From UBA8079 sp965205535 (GTDB taxonomy: Bacteria > Pseudomonadota > Alphaproteobacteria > UBA6615), in assembly GCA_965205535.1 (NCBI GenBank), contig CBDBHH010000005.1, positions 2,914,001 through 2,978,000 on the forward strand: a stretch of DNA of 64,000 bases, written 5' to 3'. Below the pieces are notes generated by a model that worked only from the letters and a program-made list of their open reading frames with translations, searched no databases and was not told where the DNA came from. Both the position numbers and the translations under genes were made by a program. Position 1 is the stretch's first letter, and the number at the start of each line of letters is the position of its first letter. This document shows, piece after piece, positions 32,856 through 42,321 of this stretch.

Positions 32856-34982
32856 ATGCCGCCCGATCAAACCCGACCGAACAAGCCGCTTGATGGCGCT
32901 GACGAACGTCGTGAGACCGACGCCGAGGTGCAGATTTTTCACTCGGCCTGTCCGCATGACTGCCCGAGCACCTGTGCACTGGAAGTGGAGCGTCTGACAC
33001 CGCAGACGATCGGCCGGGTGCGCGGTGCCAGTGCCAACACGTATACGGCGGGTGTGATCTGCGCCAAGGTCGCGCGGTATGCCGAACGGGTGCATCACCC
33101 CGATCGTCTCACCAAGCCGCTCCGCCGTGTCGGCAGGAAAGGTGTCGGCCGGGACGCGTTTGAGGAAATTACCTGGGATGAGGCGCTCGATACGGTCGCC
33201 GCTGAGCTGACCCGCGCCACCGAACAACACGGGCCGGAAACGGTCTGGCCGTTTTTCTATGCCGGGACGATGGGGCTGGTGCAGCGCGACGGGATTGAGC
33301 GCTTGCGTCATGCGATGGGCTACTCGCGCCAGCATTCGACATTCTGCAATGCGTTGTCCGATGCCGGCTGGCAGGCCGGTGTCGGGGCAAAGAGGGGCGT
33401 GGACGCGCGCGAGATGTCGGAGTCTGACCTGATCGTCATCTGGGGCTGTAACCCGGTCAGTACCCAGGTCAACGTGATGAGCCACGCCACCCGCGCGCGC
33501 AAGGATCGCGGTGCGAAGATCGTGGTCGTTGATCCCTATGTGACCGAGACCGCGAAACAGGCCGACATACACCTGATGCCCAACCCGGGCACCGACGGCG
33601 CGCTGGCCTGCGCGGTGATGCATGTCCTGTTCCGCGACGGGTTCGCGGACCGGAAGTATCTCGAGAAATACACTGCCAGGGCGGCAGAACTGGAAGCTCA
33701 TCTGGCGTCGCGCACGCCGGAATGGGCTGCGGAGATCACGTCGATCCCGGCTGCCGAGATCGAAGCGTTCGCGAAACTCTATGGCGCGAACAAGCGCAGT
33801 TATCTGCGTCTGGGTTTCGGTTTCACCCGTTCGAGAAACGGTGCGGTGCAGATGTTCTCCGCAACTTGCCTGCCGGCTGTCACCGGCGCCTGGCAATATC
33901 CCGGCGGTGGCGCGCTATATTCCCACGGTGCGATCTACGACATCGACAAGACCCTGATCGAAGGACACGACGTTCGCGATCTGAATGTGCGGTTGCTCGA
34001 CCAGTCGCGCATCGGCCCGATCCTGACCGGTGACCCGCGCGATCTGGGCGACGGCCCGCCGGTAACCGCACTGTTCATCCAGAACACCAACCCGATGAAT
34101 GTTGCGCCCGACCTGGGCAAGGTGCGCGACGGCTTCATGCGGGACGACCTGTTCGTATGTGTGCATGAGCAATTCATGACCGAGACGGCAGAGATGGCCG
34201 ACATCGTCCTGCCCGCGACAACATTCCTGGAGCATGATGATTTCTATGTCGCCGGCGGGCACACCTATCTGCAGGTAACGCGCGCCGTGATCGAGCCACT
34301 CGGCGAGGCGCGATCGAATCACGACGTTTTGTGCGGCCTGGCAAAGCGGCTGGGGGCCGTCCATCCGGGGTTCGATCTGGATGCATGGGGGCTGATGGAC
34401 GAGACCCTGCGCCGGTCTGGCTATGAGAGTGCGGAAGCCATCTGGGAAGGACATTGGGACGACCGGGCGCGGTCATTCGATGAGGCGCATTTCATCAATG
34501 GTTTCGGCCATGACGACGGCAAATTCCACTTCGCACCCGACTGGTCGAAGATCGGAGGCAATCATCACGACATGCCGCGTCTGCCGGACCATGATTCGAA
34601 TATCGACAACCGCGACGACGCCCATCCCTTCCGTCTGGTGACCGCACCGTCGCGAAACTATCTGAACACCAGTTTTACGGAGACCGCGACCAGTCAGGCG
34701 CGCGAAGGACGGCCCGAAGCCCAGATACATCCCGACGTTTGTGCGGAGCTTGGGATCGAAGATGGCGATTTGGTGCGGATGGGAAACACGCAAGGCTCGC
34801 TCCTGGTTCACGTGCGTCCCAGTGACGGGGTGCGTCGGGGCACCGTCATCGTCGAAAGTGTCTGGCCGAACCGCGCCTTCGTCGAGGGCATCGGCATCAA
34901 CCTGCTGGTAAGTGCGGACGCGGGCCGGCCCAATGGCGGTGCGGTATTTCACGATACGGCTGTCTGGTTGCGCGCCGCATGA
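32856..34982 (+). CDS. Molybdopterin-dependent oxidoreductase (DMSO reductase family)
   Basis: This 708-aa protein has an N-terminal [4Fe-4S] motif (C32-x3-C36-x3-C40 then C69 in GVICAKV), followed by the bis-MGD-binding domains. VIWGCNPVSTQVNVM and a C-terminal molydopterin-dinucleotide domain (DPDVCAELGIEDGDLVRMG-like) are seen. HSTFCNALSD near residue 150 marks the probable Mo-ligand region. There is no twin-arginine signal, so it is cytoplasmic. Such proteins include formate-dehydrogenase-like and polysulfide-reductase-like enzymes; the substrate is undetermined. ATGA overlap with mipZ. Confidence 0.9.
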   Translation: MPPDQTRPNKPLDGADERRETDAEVQIFHSACPHDCPSTCALEVERLTPQTIGRVRGASANTYTAGVICAKVARYAERVHHPDRLTKPLRRVGRKGVGRDAFEEITWDEALDTVAAELTRATEQHGPETVWPFFYAGTMGLVQRDGIERLRHAMGYSRQHSTFCNALSDAGWQAGVGAKRGVDAREMSESDLIVIWGCNPVSTQVNVMSHATRARKDRGAKIVVVDPYVTETAKQADIHLMPNPGTDGALACAVMHVLFRDGFADRKYLEKYTARAAELEAHLASRTPEWAAEITSIPAAEIEAFAKLYGANKRSYLRLGFGFTRSRNGAVQMFSATCLPAVTGAWQYPGGGALYSHGAIYDIDKTLIEGHDVRDLNVRLLDQSRIGPILTGDPRDLGDGPPVTALFIQNTNPMNVAPDLGKVRDGFMRDDLFVCVHEQFMTETAEMADIVLPATTFLEHDDFYVAGGHTYLQVTRAVIEPLGEARSNHDVLCGLAKRLGAVHPGFDLDAWGLMDETLRRSGYESAEAIWEGHWDDRARSFDEAHFINGFGHDDGKFHFAPDWSKIGGNHHDMPRLPDHDSNIDNRDDAHPFRLVTAPSRNYLNTSFTETATSQAREGRPEAQIHPDVCAELGIEDGDLVRMGNTQGSLLVHVRPSDGVRRGTVIVESVWPNRAFVEGIGINLLVSADAGRPNGGAVFHDTAVWLRAA

Positions 34983-35863
34983 CCGCGGACGACGAAATGA
35001 TGACCTCGCCTGCCGGGAGCCAACCCGGTGTGGATGCGACCGTGATCGTACTCGGCAATGAAAAAGGTGGCACCGGCAAGTCGACGACGGCAATGCATGT
35101 CATCGTAGGGTTGCTGCGTGAGGGTTACACCGTCGGCGCGATTGATCTGGATGCCCGGCAGGGCACGCTGGCACGCTATTTCGACAACCGCAGGATCTAC
35201 GCGGCGAAGATGGATTTGCAACTGCCGCATCCGACCTATCGGGCGATCGGGCTCAGCGATCTGGACGATGGCTATGCGGCCAGGAAGAACGACCGCCTGC
35301 GGCTCGCAGAAACCCTGCGCGAATTGAGCGCCACCTGCGACGTGATCGTCCTGGACACGCCCGGCAGCGACAACCCGCTTTCACGAAACGCCCACTCCTA
35401 TGCCGATATCCTGGTCACCCCGATGAATGACAGCTTTGTCGATCTTGACCTCCTCGGCCGGATCGATCACGAGACAAACGAGGTCGTTCAGCTGAGTGCA
35501 TATTCGGAGATGGTCTGGGAACAGAAGAAAGTGCGCGCCCAGCGCGACGGTGGGTCGATCGACTGGATCGTCATGCGCAACCGGCTGGCCTCGCTGGATA
35601 CGAGAAATAAACACAACATGGATGTCGCGCTCGAGGGCCTGTCCCGACGGCTTGGTTTTCGCCTCGCGCATGGCTTCAGTGAGCGGGTAATCTTCCGCGA
35701 ATTGTTTCTGAAAGGCCTGACCCTCCTTGACGTACGGGAGGAGGGGGCCGATGTGACATTGACCATGTCCCACATGGCTGCATTGCAGGAAGTGCGAAAC
35801 CTGCTGCAGGCGATTGGCGTGCCCGAGGCGGTTGAGATGCCTGACGTTGCGGTCGCAAAATAG
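34979..35863 (+). CDS. mipZ: Division plane positioning ATPase MipZ
   Basis: MipZ is a ParA-family ATPase that forms a gradient from the poles and inhibits FtsZ polymerisation so that the septum forms at midcell. The 294-aa product has a deviant Walker A, GNEKGGTGKSTT (K29 and K34), then IDLDARQGTLARYFDNR and VLDTPGSDN (Walker B region). The NEKGGTGKSTTAMH start and the DARQGTL segment are specific for MipZ. It begins within the stop of the upstream oxidoreductase gene and is followed by a VWA and a J-domain gene. Confidence 0.93.
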   Translation: MTADDEMMTSPAGSQPGVDATVIVLGNEKGGTGKSTTAMHVIVGLLREGYTVGAIDLDARQGTLARYFDNRRIYAAKMDLQLPHPTYRAIGLSDLDDGYAARKNDRLRLAETLRELSATCDVIVLDTPGSDNPLSRNAHSYADILVTPMNDSFVDLDLLGRIDHETNEVVQLSAYSEMVWEQKKVRAQRDGGSIDWIVMRNRLASLDTRNKHNMDVALEGLSRRLGFRLAHGFSERVIFRELFLKGLTLLDVREEGADVTLTMSHMAALQEVRNLLQAIGVPEAVEMPDVAVAK

Positions 35864-35877
35864 GAGTTGATGGCGTC

Positions 35878-36603
35878 GTGAGTGGTTCTGAACGCGATCC
35901 GAAGCTTCCCGCCGATGGTTCGTCACGTGCGGACATCGACGCGTTTCTGCAGAAAGTCGCTGCGACGCCACCGACCAATCCGGCCGGACGGCGGGGTCGA
36001 TTATTGTTTGCGATTGACGCCACGGCCAGTCGCGAACCCACCTGGGATATGGCCTGTCAAATTCAATCAGAGATGTTCGCCTCGACCGACGACATAGGCG
36101 GGCTGGAGGTGCAGCTCGCCTTCTATCGCGGTTTCGGTGAAATGAAGGTAACCAGCTGGCTGGAATCACCCGACGAACTGGTGCGCCGCATGATCAAGGT
36201 GCGCTGCCTTGCCGGTCGTACGCAGATACGTAAACTCCTGCGCCATGCGCTGAAGGAGACCAACACGCAGAAGGTTGATGCGCTCGTGTTTGTCGGTGAC
36301 GTGGTGGAGGAAGATATCGACGAGCTGGGGCATTTTGCGGGACAACTCGGACTGGTGGGAACGCCCGTATTTGTCTTCCACGAAGGCGGAGAGTCGATCT
36401 CGCGCCGCGCGTTCGAGCAGATTGCCAAGCTCTCGGGTGGTGCCTATTGCGGGTTCGATGCGGGCAGTGCGCAGCAATTGCGCGAATTGCTGGCCGCGGT
36501 GGCAGTCTTTTCCGCCGGCGGGCGTCGCGCACTCGAAGACCTCGGGAAACGCAAGGGGGGCCGAGTGCTCCAGATTGCCGACCAGATGCGCGGCGCGAAA
36601 TAG
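35878..36603 (+). CDS. VWA-like protein of the mipZ operon
   Basis: This 241-aa protein has a von Willebrand A-like fold. LLFAIDATASREPTWDMA supplies a MIDAS-type D47-x-T49-x-S51 metal site, and the later GRTQIRKLLRHAL (MIDAS threonine) and VDALVFVGDVVEED (Asp) complete it. It has no signal peptide or membrane segment. The start is GTG 35878 with GGAG nine bases upstream. Position between mipZ and the J-domain gene suggests a partner in assembly or chaperoning near the division machinery; this is inference. Confidence 0.8.
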   Translation: MSGSERDPKLPADGSSRADIDAFLQKVAATPPTNPAGRRGRLLFAIDATASREPTWDMACQIQSEMFASTDDIGGLEVQLAFYRGFGEMKVTSWLESPDELVRRMIKVRCLAGRTQIRKLLRHALKETNTQKVDALVFVGDVVEEDIDELGHFAGQLGLVGTPVFVFHEGGESISRRAFEQIAKLSGGAYCGFDAGSAQQLRELLAAVAVFSAGGRRALEDLGKRKGGRVLQIADQMRGAK

Positions 36604-36612
36604 GATCGATCC

Positions 36613-37353
36613 ATGTTGCCTTTGCTTGTTCTCGCAATCTTCGTCCTGGTGGGCCTCTATTTTGTGGCGCGCTGGTTCGTCAGTGCACAGCCGGTGCAAA
36701 TCCTCCGTGCGTTGCGCTGGACAGGCGCACTTTTGCTGGTGGCCGGCCTGGCTGCGATAGTCCTGTCGGGGCGCTGGAATTTCATCTGGGCGTTACTGTT
36801 CCCGGCGATGCCGTTCCTGATGCGTATGGGGGCGATCAACTCCATGCGCAAGAATGCGCGCGGACCGCGCGCGGGCCAGACGAGCCAGGTCGAAACACGA
36901 TTTCTGCGCATGACTCTGGATCACGATACCGGTGACATGGACGGTGAGGTTCGCGAGGGGCCTTCGGCCGGGCGGATGCTCTCGGCGCTGAAATTGGGTG
37001 AAATGGTCGAACTTTGGCGTTTCTGCGCGGTCGAGGATGAGCAGTCCCGCAGTGTGCTTGAGAGTTATATGGACCGAAATCACCCCGACTGGCGTGATGT
37101 CGCGGGAGGTGAGGCGGCATCCGGTGGGCGCGATTCAAATGCCGGTTCGGGAGGCGGGGCCAGCCCCTGGACCCAGACGGGCATGAGCGAGGCCGAAGCG
37201 CGCGAAGTGCTCGGTGTGAGCGAAAAAGCATCGGAATCCGATATCGAGGCCGCCTATCGCAACGAAATGAAGCGTGCGCATCCCGACCAGGGTGGTTCCG
37301 ACTGGATGGCGGCGAAGGTCAATCAGGCCAAGGATACACTGCTCGGGCGGTAA
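36613..37353 (+). CDS. Membrane-anchored J-domain protein
   Basis: This 246-aa protein starts with two or three hydrophobic segments (residues about 2-20, 37-55 and 58-70), which anchor it in the inner membrane. A linker leads to a C-terminal J-domain (about 195-246) with SEAEAREVLGVSEKASESDIEAAY-type helices and the HPD tripeptide at 223-225 (RAHPDQGGS). Like DjlA or TIM14, it would recruit DnaK to the membrane. It follows the VWA gene by nine bases, so the three genes mipZ-VWA-J form one unit. Confidence 0.85.
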   Translation: MLPLLVLAIFVLVGLYFVARWFVSAQPVQILRALRWTGALLLVAGLAAIVLSGRWNFIWALLFPAMPFLMRMGAINSMRKNARGPRAGQTSQVETRFLRMTLDHDTGDMDGEVREGPSAGRMLSALKLGEMVELWRFCAVEDEQSRSVLESYMDRNHPDWRDVAGGEAASGGRDSNAGSGGGASPWTQTGMSEAEAREVLGVSEKASESDIEAAYRNEMKRAHPDQGGSDWMAAKVNQAKDTLLGR

Positions 37354-37441
37354 CCATGTACGCTTGCGGGTATCCCGGCGCTATGGCAAAAGTCGCGCAT
37401 GCGCTTGATGGCGCTTCGTAAACAGATTTTCGGCTCCTTTT

Positions 37442-38323
37442 ATGACCAATCGCGTACGCAAGGCGATCTTCCCCGTGGGTGGCATGGGAACCAGGTTTCT
37501 GCCTGCAACCAAGGCCATGCCAAAAGAGATGCTGCCGGTCGTTGACCGGCCGCTCATTCAGTATGCGGTGGATGAGGCGCGGGCGGCAGGTATCGAGCAG
37601 TTCATCTTCGTCACCGGTCGGGGCAAGAGCGCGATTGAGGATCATTTCGATCGCAGCATCGAACTCGAGGCACTCCTGGGGGCCAAGGGCAAGTCAGCGG
37701 AGCTCGACGACATACATGGCGCGCTCCTCGAGCCGAGCAACATCGCTTATGTGCGCCAGCAGGAACCGCTTGGTCTCGGTCATGCGGTCTGGTGCGCGCG
37801 GCATTTGGTTGGAGATGAGCCGTTTGCCGTACTGCTGGCCGACGACCTGATCCAGGCCGAGACGCCTTGTTTGCGTCAGATGGTCGATGTCTTTGAGACG
37901 GCAGGAGGCAATGTCATCGCGGCCATGGAAGTGCCCGACGAACACACATCGCGCTATGGCATCATCGATTCCGGTGGCGCCGATGGCCGTGTTCGCCCGG
38001 TGACAGGACTGGTTGAAAAGCCGGCGCAGGGAAGCGCGCCGTCGAACCTGGCGGTGATCGGACGCTACATCCTGACACCCGAAGTATTCACGGAACTCGA
38101 GCGTCGCGAAACAGGTGCCGGTGGCGAAATTCAGCTGACCGATGCGATGGCGAAACTGATAGGCCAGCAGCCTTTCCATGGACTCGCCTTTGAAGGTCGG
38201 CGGTTCGATTGCGGTGACAAGCTCGGGTTTCTCGAAGCAAATGTGGCGTTTGCTCTCGCGCGGGACGATTTGGGTCCGGGTACACGAGAGATGCTGGCCC
38301 GCGTAGGAGACTTGTCCGAATGA
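37442..38323 (+). CDS. galU: UTP-glucose-1-phosphate uridylyltransferase
   Basis: GalU makes UDP-glucose from UTP and glucose-1-phosphate. The 293-aa protein shows the nucleotidyltransferase start AIFPVGGMGTRFLPATKAMP and KEMLPVVDRPLIQYAV, then FIFVTGRGKSAIEDHFD and GEIQLTDAM. The length is normal. No good Shine-Dalgarno precedes the ATG. Its stop overlaps the start of the UDP-glucose dehydrogenase gene (ATGA, 38320-38323), a matched enzyme pair. Confidence 0.96.
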   Translation: MTNRVRKAIFPVGGMGTRFLPATKAMPKEMLPVVDRPLIQYAVDEARAAGIEQFIFVTGRGKSAIEDHFDRSIELEALLGAKGKSAELDDIHGALLEPSNIAYVRQQEPLGLGHAVWCARHLVGDEPFAVLLADDLIQAETPCLRQMVDVFETAGGNVIAAMEVPDEHTSRYGIIDSGGADGRVRPVTGLVEKPAQGSAPSNLAVIGRYILTPEVFTELERRETGAGGEIQLTDAMAKLIGQQPFHGLAFEGRRFDCGDKLGFLEANVAFALARDDLGPGTREMLARVGDLSE

Positions 38324-39642
38324 AAATTGCGATGGTGGGGACGGGCTATGTCGGCCTGGTGTCGGGGGCGTGTTTCTCGGAGTTCGGCTGGGATGTGGTC
38401 TGCGTCGATCTCGATGCCGAAAAGATCAGGATGCTCGAAGCGGGCGAGATGCCGATCTACGAGCCGCGGCTCGACGATCTGGTTGCGCGCAATGTGTCGG
38501 GCGGGCGCCTGAGCTTTACCACCGATCTGGCCTCGGCAGTGTCGGGTGCTGATGCCGTGTTTATTGCGGTGGGCACACCTTCGCGCCGCGGCGATGGCCA
38601 TGCCGACCTGAGCTATGTGTTCCAGGCGGCTGAAGACATTGCCCGGAACGCCGACGGGTACACTGTGGTGGTGACCAAATCGACGGTGCCTGTCGGCACC
38701 GGCCGCGAGGTGCTGAAGCGCATCCGTGCCGCGGCACCCGACGCGGACATCGATATTGCGTCGAACCCGGAGTTTCTGCGTGAAGGTTCCGCGATTGAGG
38801 ATTTTATGCGTCCGGACAGGGTTGTGATCGGCGCCGATACGGACCGTGCGCGGGAGGCCGTGGCAGGCATGTATCGCCCGCTGTTTCTGCGCGACACGCC
38901 GATCATCCAGACCAGCCTCGAGACGGCAGAACTGATCAAATATGCCGCCAATACGTTCCTGGCGACCAAGATCACCTTCATCAACGAGTTCGCGGACCTG
39001 TGCGAGAAGGTCGGCGCAGACGTGCAGGAATTGGCCAAGGGAATCGGCCTCGATGGTCGGATTGGTGGCAAGTTTCTGCATGCGGGCCCCGGTTACGGCG
39101 GCTCGTGCTTCCCGAAGGACACCGAGGCGCTGGTGCGCTCGGCACAGGATGCAGAAGCGCCCATCACGATCGTCGAGCAGGTCGTTGCGGTGAACGCCGA
39201 GCGCAAGGAGGCGATGGCCCGCAAGATCATTGCCGCGTGCGGCGGCGATGTTCAGGGCAAGACGCTTGCTGTGCTTGGGCTGACGTTCAAGCCAAACACC
39301 GACGATATGCGTGAATCGCCGAGCCTTGTGATTGTGCCGCGGCTGATCGAGGCCGGCGCGACGGTTCGTGTCTTCGACCCGGTAGGCATGGACGAGGCGC
39401 GTAAGCTTCTGGATGGCCCTGTGTGGTGTGAAGACGCCTATGATGCCATGGACGGTGCGGATGCGGTTTCGATCCTGACCGAATGGAACGAGTTCCGCGG
39501 CCTTGATTTCGAGCGCATGGATTCACTCCTGAATCAGCCCATCATGGTCGACCTTCGAAATATCTATCGGCCCGAAGAGATGGCCGCTGCCGGGTTCCAC
39601 TACACATCCGTGGGCCGCGCTTCCATAACCCCAGCAAGCTAG
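38320..39642 (+). CDS. ugd: UDP-glucose 6-dehydrogenase
   Basis: This enzyme oxidises UDP-glucose to UDP-glucuronate with two NAD. The 440-aa product has the Rossmann motif GTGYVGLVSGAC, FIAVGTPSRRGDG, K207 (TAELIKYAANTFLATKI) and the catalytic cysteine C263 in GPGYGGSCFPKD. NTDDMRESPS marks the C-terminal UDP-binding part. It follows galU with a four-base overlap and precedes a phosphomannomutase by nine bases. Confidence 0.96.
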   Translation: MKIAMVGTGYVGLVSGACFSEFGWDVVCVDLDAEKIRMLEAGEMPIYEPRLDDLVARNVSGGRLSFTTDLASAVSGADAVFIAVGTPSRRGDGHADLSYVFQAAEDIARNADGYTVVVTKSTVPVGTGREVLKRIRAAAPDADIDIASNPEFLREGSAIEDFMRPDRVVIGADTDRAREAVAGMYRPLFLRDTPIIQTSLETAELIKYAANTFLATKITFINEFADLCEKVGADVQELAKGIGLDGRIGGKFLHAGPGYGGSCFPKDTEALVRSAQDAEAPITIVEQVVAVNAERKEAMARKIIAACGGDVQGKTLAVLGLTFKPNTDDMRESPSLVIVPRLIEAGATVRVFDPVGMDEARKLLDGPVWCEDAYDAMDGADAVSILTEWNEFRGLDFERMDSLLNQPIMVDLRNIYRPEEMAAAGFHYTSVGRASITPAS

Positions 39643-39651
39643 AGGTTCCGC

Positions 39652-41040
39652 ATGGCGGATACCCATTCGTTCGATCCCACGATTCTGCGTGAATATGATA
39701 TTCGCGGCGGCGTCGGCGAAACTCTGACCCGAGATGATGCCTATGCAGTTGGCCGAAGTTTCGGCACCTGTGTGGTCGAGAATGGTGGTGACCAGGTCGC
39801 ATTGGGGTTCGATGGCCGCCTCACCTCGCCGGAGCTGGCGGAAGCGGTTCTTGCCGGTTTCATGGACTGCGGGCTTGCCGTGAAGCAGATCAATATGGGG
39901 CCAACACCCATGCTGTCATTCGCAATCCGCCACCTTGAAACCGGTTCCGGTCTGATGGTGACAGGGAGCCATAATCCGGCAGACTATAACGGTTTCAAGA
40001 TGACCCTTGCCGGCAAGCCTTTTTTCGGTGACGACATCCAGCGGTTGGGGGAGATAGCGCGCACGGCGGGATACGCTGAAGGCAGCGAAGGCAGCGTCGA
40101 GGATATCGACATTCGCGAAGATTATGTCGCGGTGCTGGCCCAGGAACACCAGCCGTTGCGCATGGCACGGATCGCCTGGGATCCGGGCAATGGTGCGGGT
40201 GGTGAAGTTCTCAATATGCTCTGCGCGCGCATGCCCGGCCATCACCATGTGGTCAACGGCGTCGTCGACGGCACATTCCCCGGACATCATCCCGACCCGA
40301 CTGTGGCGGCCAATCTTGTCGATTTGCAGAACCATGTGGCGGAACATGGTTGCGAGCTGGGCATCGCCTTTGATGGGGATGCAGACCGGATAGGGGTGAT
40401 CGACGGGAAGGGACGCATCCTGTGGGCAGACCAGCTCATGATGCTGTTCGCGGAAGATGTACTGCTCGATGATCCCGGTGCCACGATCATCGCCGATGTG
40501 AAATCGAGCCAGGTCCTTTTCGATGAGATTGCACGATTGGGTGGTATCCCGACGATGTGGAAGACGGGGCATTCGCTGATCAAGTCGAAGATGACGGAAA
40601 CAGGCGCGCCGCTGGCTGGTGAGATGAGTGGCCATATATTCTTTGCCGACCGCTATTTCGGTTTCGATGACGGCCTTTATGCCGCGGTTCGTCTTTTGTC
40701 GTTGCTTGAACGCAAGGGAGAGACCCTGGCGGCCCTCCTCGACAAGCTACCCGTTGTCTGCAACACGCCCGAGCTGCGGTTCCCCTGTTCGGAGGATCGC
40801 AAGTTCGCCGTCATTGGAGAGGTCGAGGCGCGCCTGTCAGACGCGGGGGCCGATGTATCGGGTATCGACGGTGTGCGGGTCAGCACACCCGATGGCTGGT
40901 GGCTGCTTAGGGCATCGAATACGCAGGATGTCCTGGTCGCCCGCTGCGAGGCCGGCGACGAATCCGGCCTTGCCCGGCTGAAACAAGACTTATCCGATCA
41001 GCTTGCGGCGAGCGGCATCGAAGCACCCGCAGACCTCTGA
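39652..41040 (+). CDS. Phosphomannomutase/phosphoglucomutase
   Basis: This 462-aa alpha-D-phosphohexomutase interconverts hexose 6- and 1-phosphates. The catalytic phosphoserine is S106 in MVTGSHNPADYNG, and metal is bound by FDGDADR. EMSGHIFFADRYFGFDD is the sugar-recognition loop, and the C-terminal DGWWLLRASNTQ binds phosphate. With GalU and Ugd it makes activated sugars for lipopolysaccharide or exopolysaccharide. It ends the operon. Confidence 0.93.
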   Translation: MADTHSFDPTILREYDIRGGVGETLTRDDAYAVGRSFGTCVVENGGDQVALGFDGRLTSPELAEAVLAGFMDCGLAVKQINMGPTPMLSFAIRHLETGSGLMVTGSHNPADYNGFKMTLAGKPFFGDDIQRLGEIARTAGYAEGSEGSVEDIDIREDYVAVLAQEHQPLRMARIAWDPGNGAGGEVLNMLCARMPGHHHVVNGVVDGTFPGHHPDPTVAANLVDLQNHVAEHGCELGIAFDGDADRIGVIDGKGRILWADQLMMLFAEDVLLDDPGATIIADVKSSQVLFDEIARLGGIPTMWKTGHSLIKSKMTETGAPLAGEMSGHIFFADRYFGFDDGLYAAVRLLSLLERKGETLAALLDKLPVVCNTPELRFPCSEDRKFAVIGEVEARLSDAGADVSGIDGVRVSTPDGWWLLRASNTQDVLVARCEAGDESGLARLKQDLSDQLAASGIEAPADL

Positions 41041-41182
41041 TTTGCAAGGGTCTCAGGCGTTTTTCGCCCAGTCCTATTCTGCTCATCTGTCGAGACCGTG
41101 ATCGCTTTTCGGATCGCCGGACGCGCGGTGAGTGCATACGCTGGAAAGGTCAAATGCGCGTCTTTTCAATAAGGCAGAGACC

Positions 41183-42304
41183 ATGACAGCGATAAAACTG
41201 GGTTACTTCGCCATGCCGGTGCATCCGTTGCACCGAGACTACACACAGGTGCTGCGCGAAGACCGCGAGGCGGTCATTCTCTGCGATGAACTGGGTTTTC
41301 ACGATGCATTCATTGGGGAGCATCTGACCGACAAGGCGGAGAGCATCACCAACTCGATGATGTTCCACGCGACGCTCATTCATTCGACCAAACAGATCAA
41401 ACTCGCCACGGGAACGACGAACCTGTCGCATATGCACCCGGCCCTGGTCGCGGCCCACGCCGCCATGTTCGATCATCTCGCCGAGGGGCGGTTCATCCTG
41501 GGCATCAGTGCCGGTGCGTTGCGATCTGATGCAGAAGTGCTCGGGATGATCGACGAGGACCGGAACCAGATATTCGCCGAAGCCATCGACGTGATCCTCG
41601 AAATCTGGGAACGTGACCCACCCTACAGCATCGATCTGCCGGACAATCGGTTCAAGGTCTCGACGGAGGTCACGCTGTTTGAGGAAGTGGGGGTCGGGAT
41701 CATGCCGAAACCCTATCAACAGCCGCGCCCGGAAATTGTCGGCACGGTGGTCGCGCCATATTCCAAGGGTGTCATCGCCATGGGCGCGCGGGATTTCCAT
41801 CCCCTGTCGGCAAATTTTCTGATCGATAAATGGGCGGCGACCCACTGGGCCAATTACCAGCAGGGCAAGGAGAGCGCCGGCGAAGTCGCCGACCCGGCCG
41901 ACTGGCGTGTCGCGCGGACATTGTTTGTCGCCGATGACCATGCCACCGCGAAGAGCTACGGCAAGGACGATGCGAACAGCCCATACCGGTTCTACTACAG
42001 CCAGCTCTACAAGAAGCTCAAACGTTCAAACCGACATCGGGTCTTTGCTCATGATCGTGACGAACCGGAAGAGGCAATAACGTTTGAACGGATTCTGGAC
42101 GATCTGGTTATTTGCGGCACCGTGAATGACGTCGTCGATCAAATCCTCGCGCTGCGCGAGATTACAGGCGATTTCGGCGAACTGGTTTATGCCGGAACGG
42201 ATTGGGTGGATGAAAAGCTTTCCCGGCGGTCCATGCAACTGATGGCCGAAGAGGTGATGCCCCGGGTCAACGATGCGATCGCCAGGTCGAAGGCCGCAGA
42301 ATAG
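41183..42304 (+). CDS. LLM-class flavin-dependent oxidoreductase (luciferase-like)
   Basis: This 373-aa TIM-barrel monooxygenase is of the bacterial luciferase family. It shows LGYFAMPVHPLHRDY at the N terminus, DELGFHDAFIGEHLTD, and GRFILGISAGALRSDAEVLG. Such enzymes use FMNH2 to oxidise varied substrates, often alkanes, sulfonates or limonene-like compounds. The start is ATG 41183 (AAGG-rich sequence upstream); an earlier in-frame start at 41132 lacks support. It converges with the MaoC gene. Confidence 0.9.
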   Translation: MTAIKLGYFAMPVHPLHRDYTQVLREDREAVILCDELGFHDAFIGEHLTDKAESITNSMMFHATLIHSTKQIKLATGTTNLSHMHPALVAAHAAMFDHLAEGRFILGISAGALRSDAEVLGMIDEDRNQIFAEAIDVILEIWERDPPYSIDLPDNRFKVSTEVTLFEEVGVGIMPKPYQQPRPEIVGTVVAPYSKGVIAMGARDFHPLSANFLIDKWAATHWANYQQGKESAGEVADPADWRVARTLFVADDHATAKSYGKDDANSPYRFYYSQLYKKLKRSNRHRVFAHDRDEPEEAITFERILDDLVICGTVNDVVDQILALREITGDFGELVYAGTDWVDEKLSRRSMQLMAEEVMPRVNDAIARSKAAE

Positions 42305-42321
42305 GCGTCCAGGGGTTTAGT

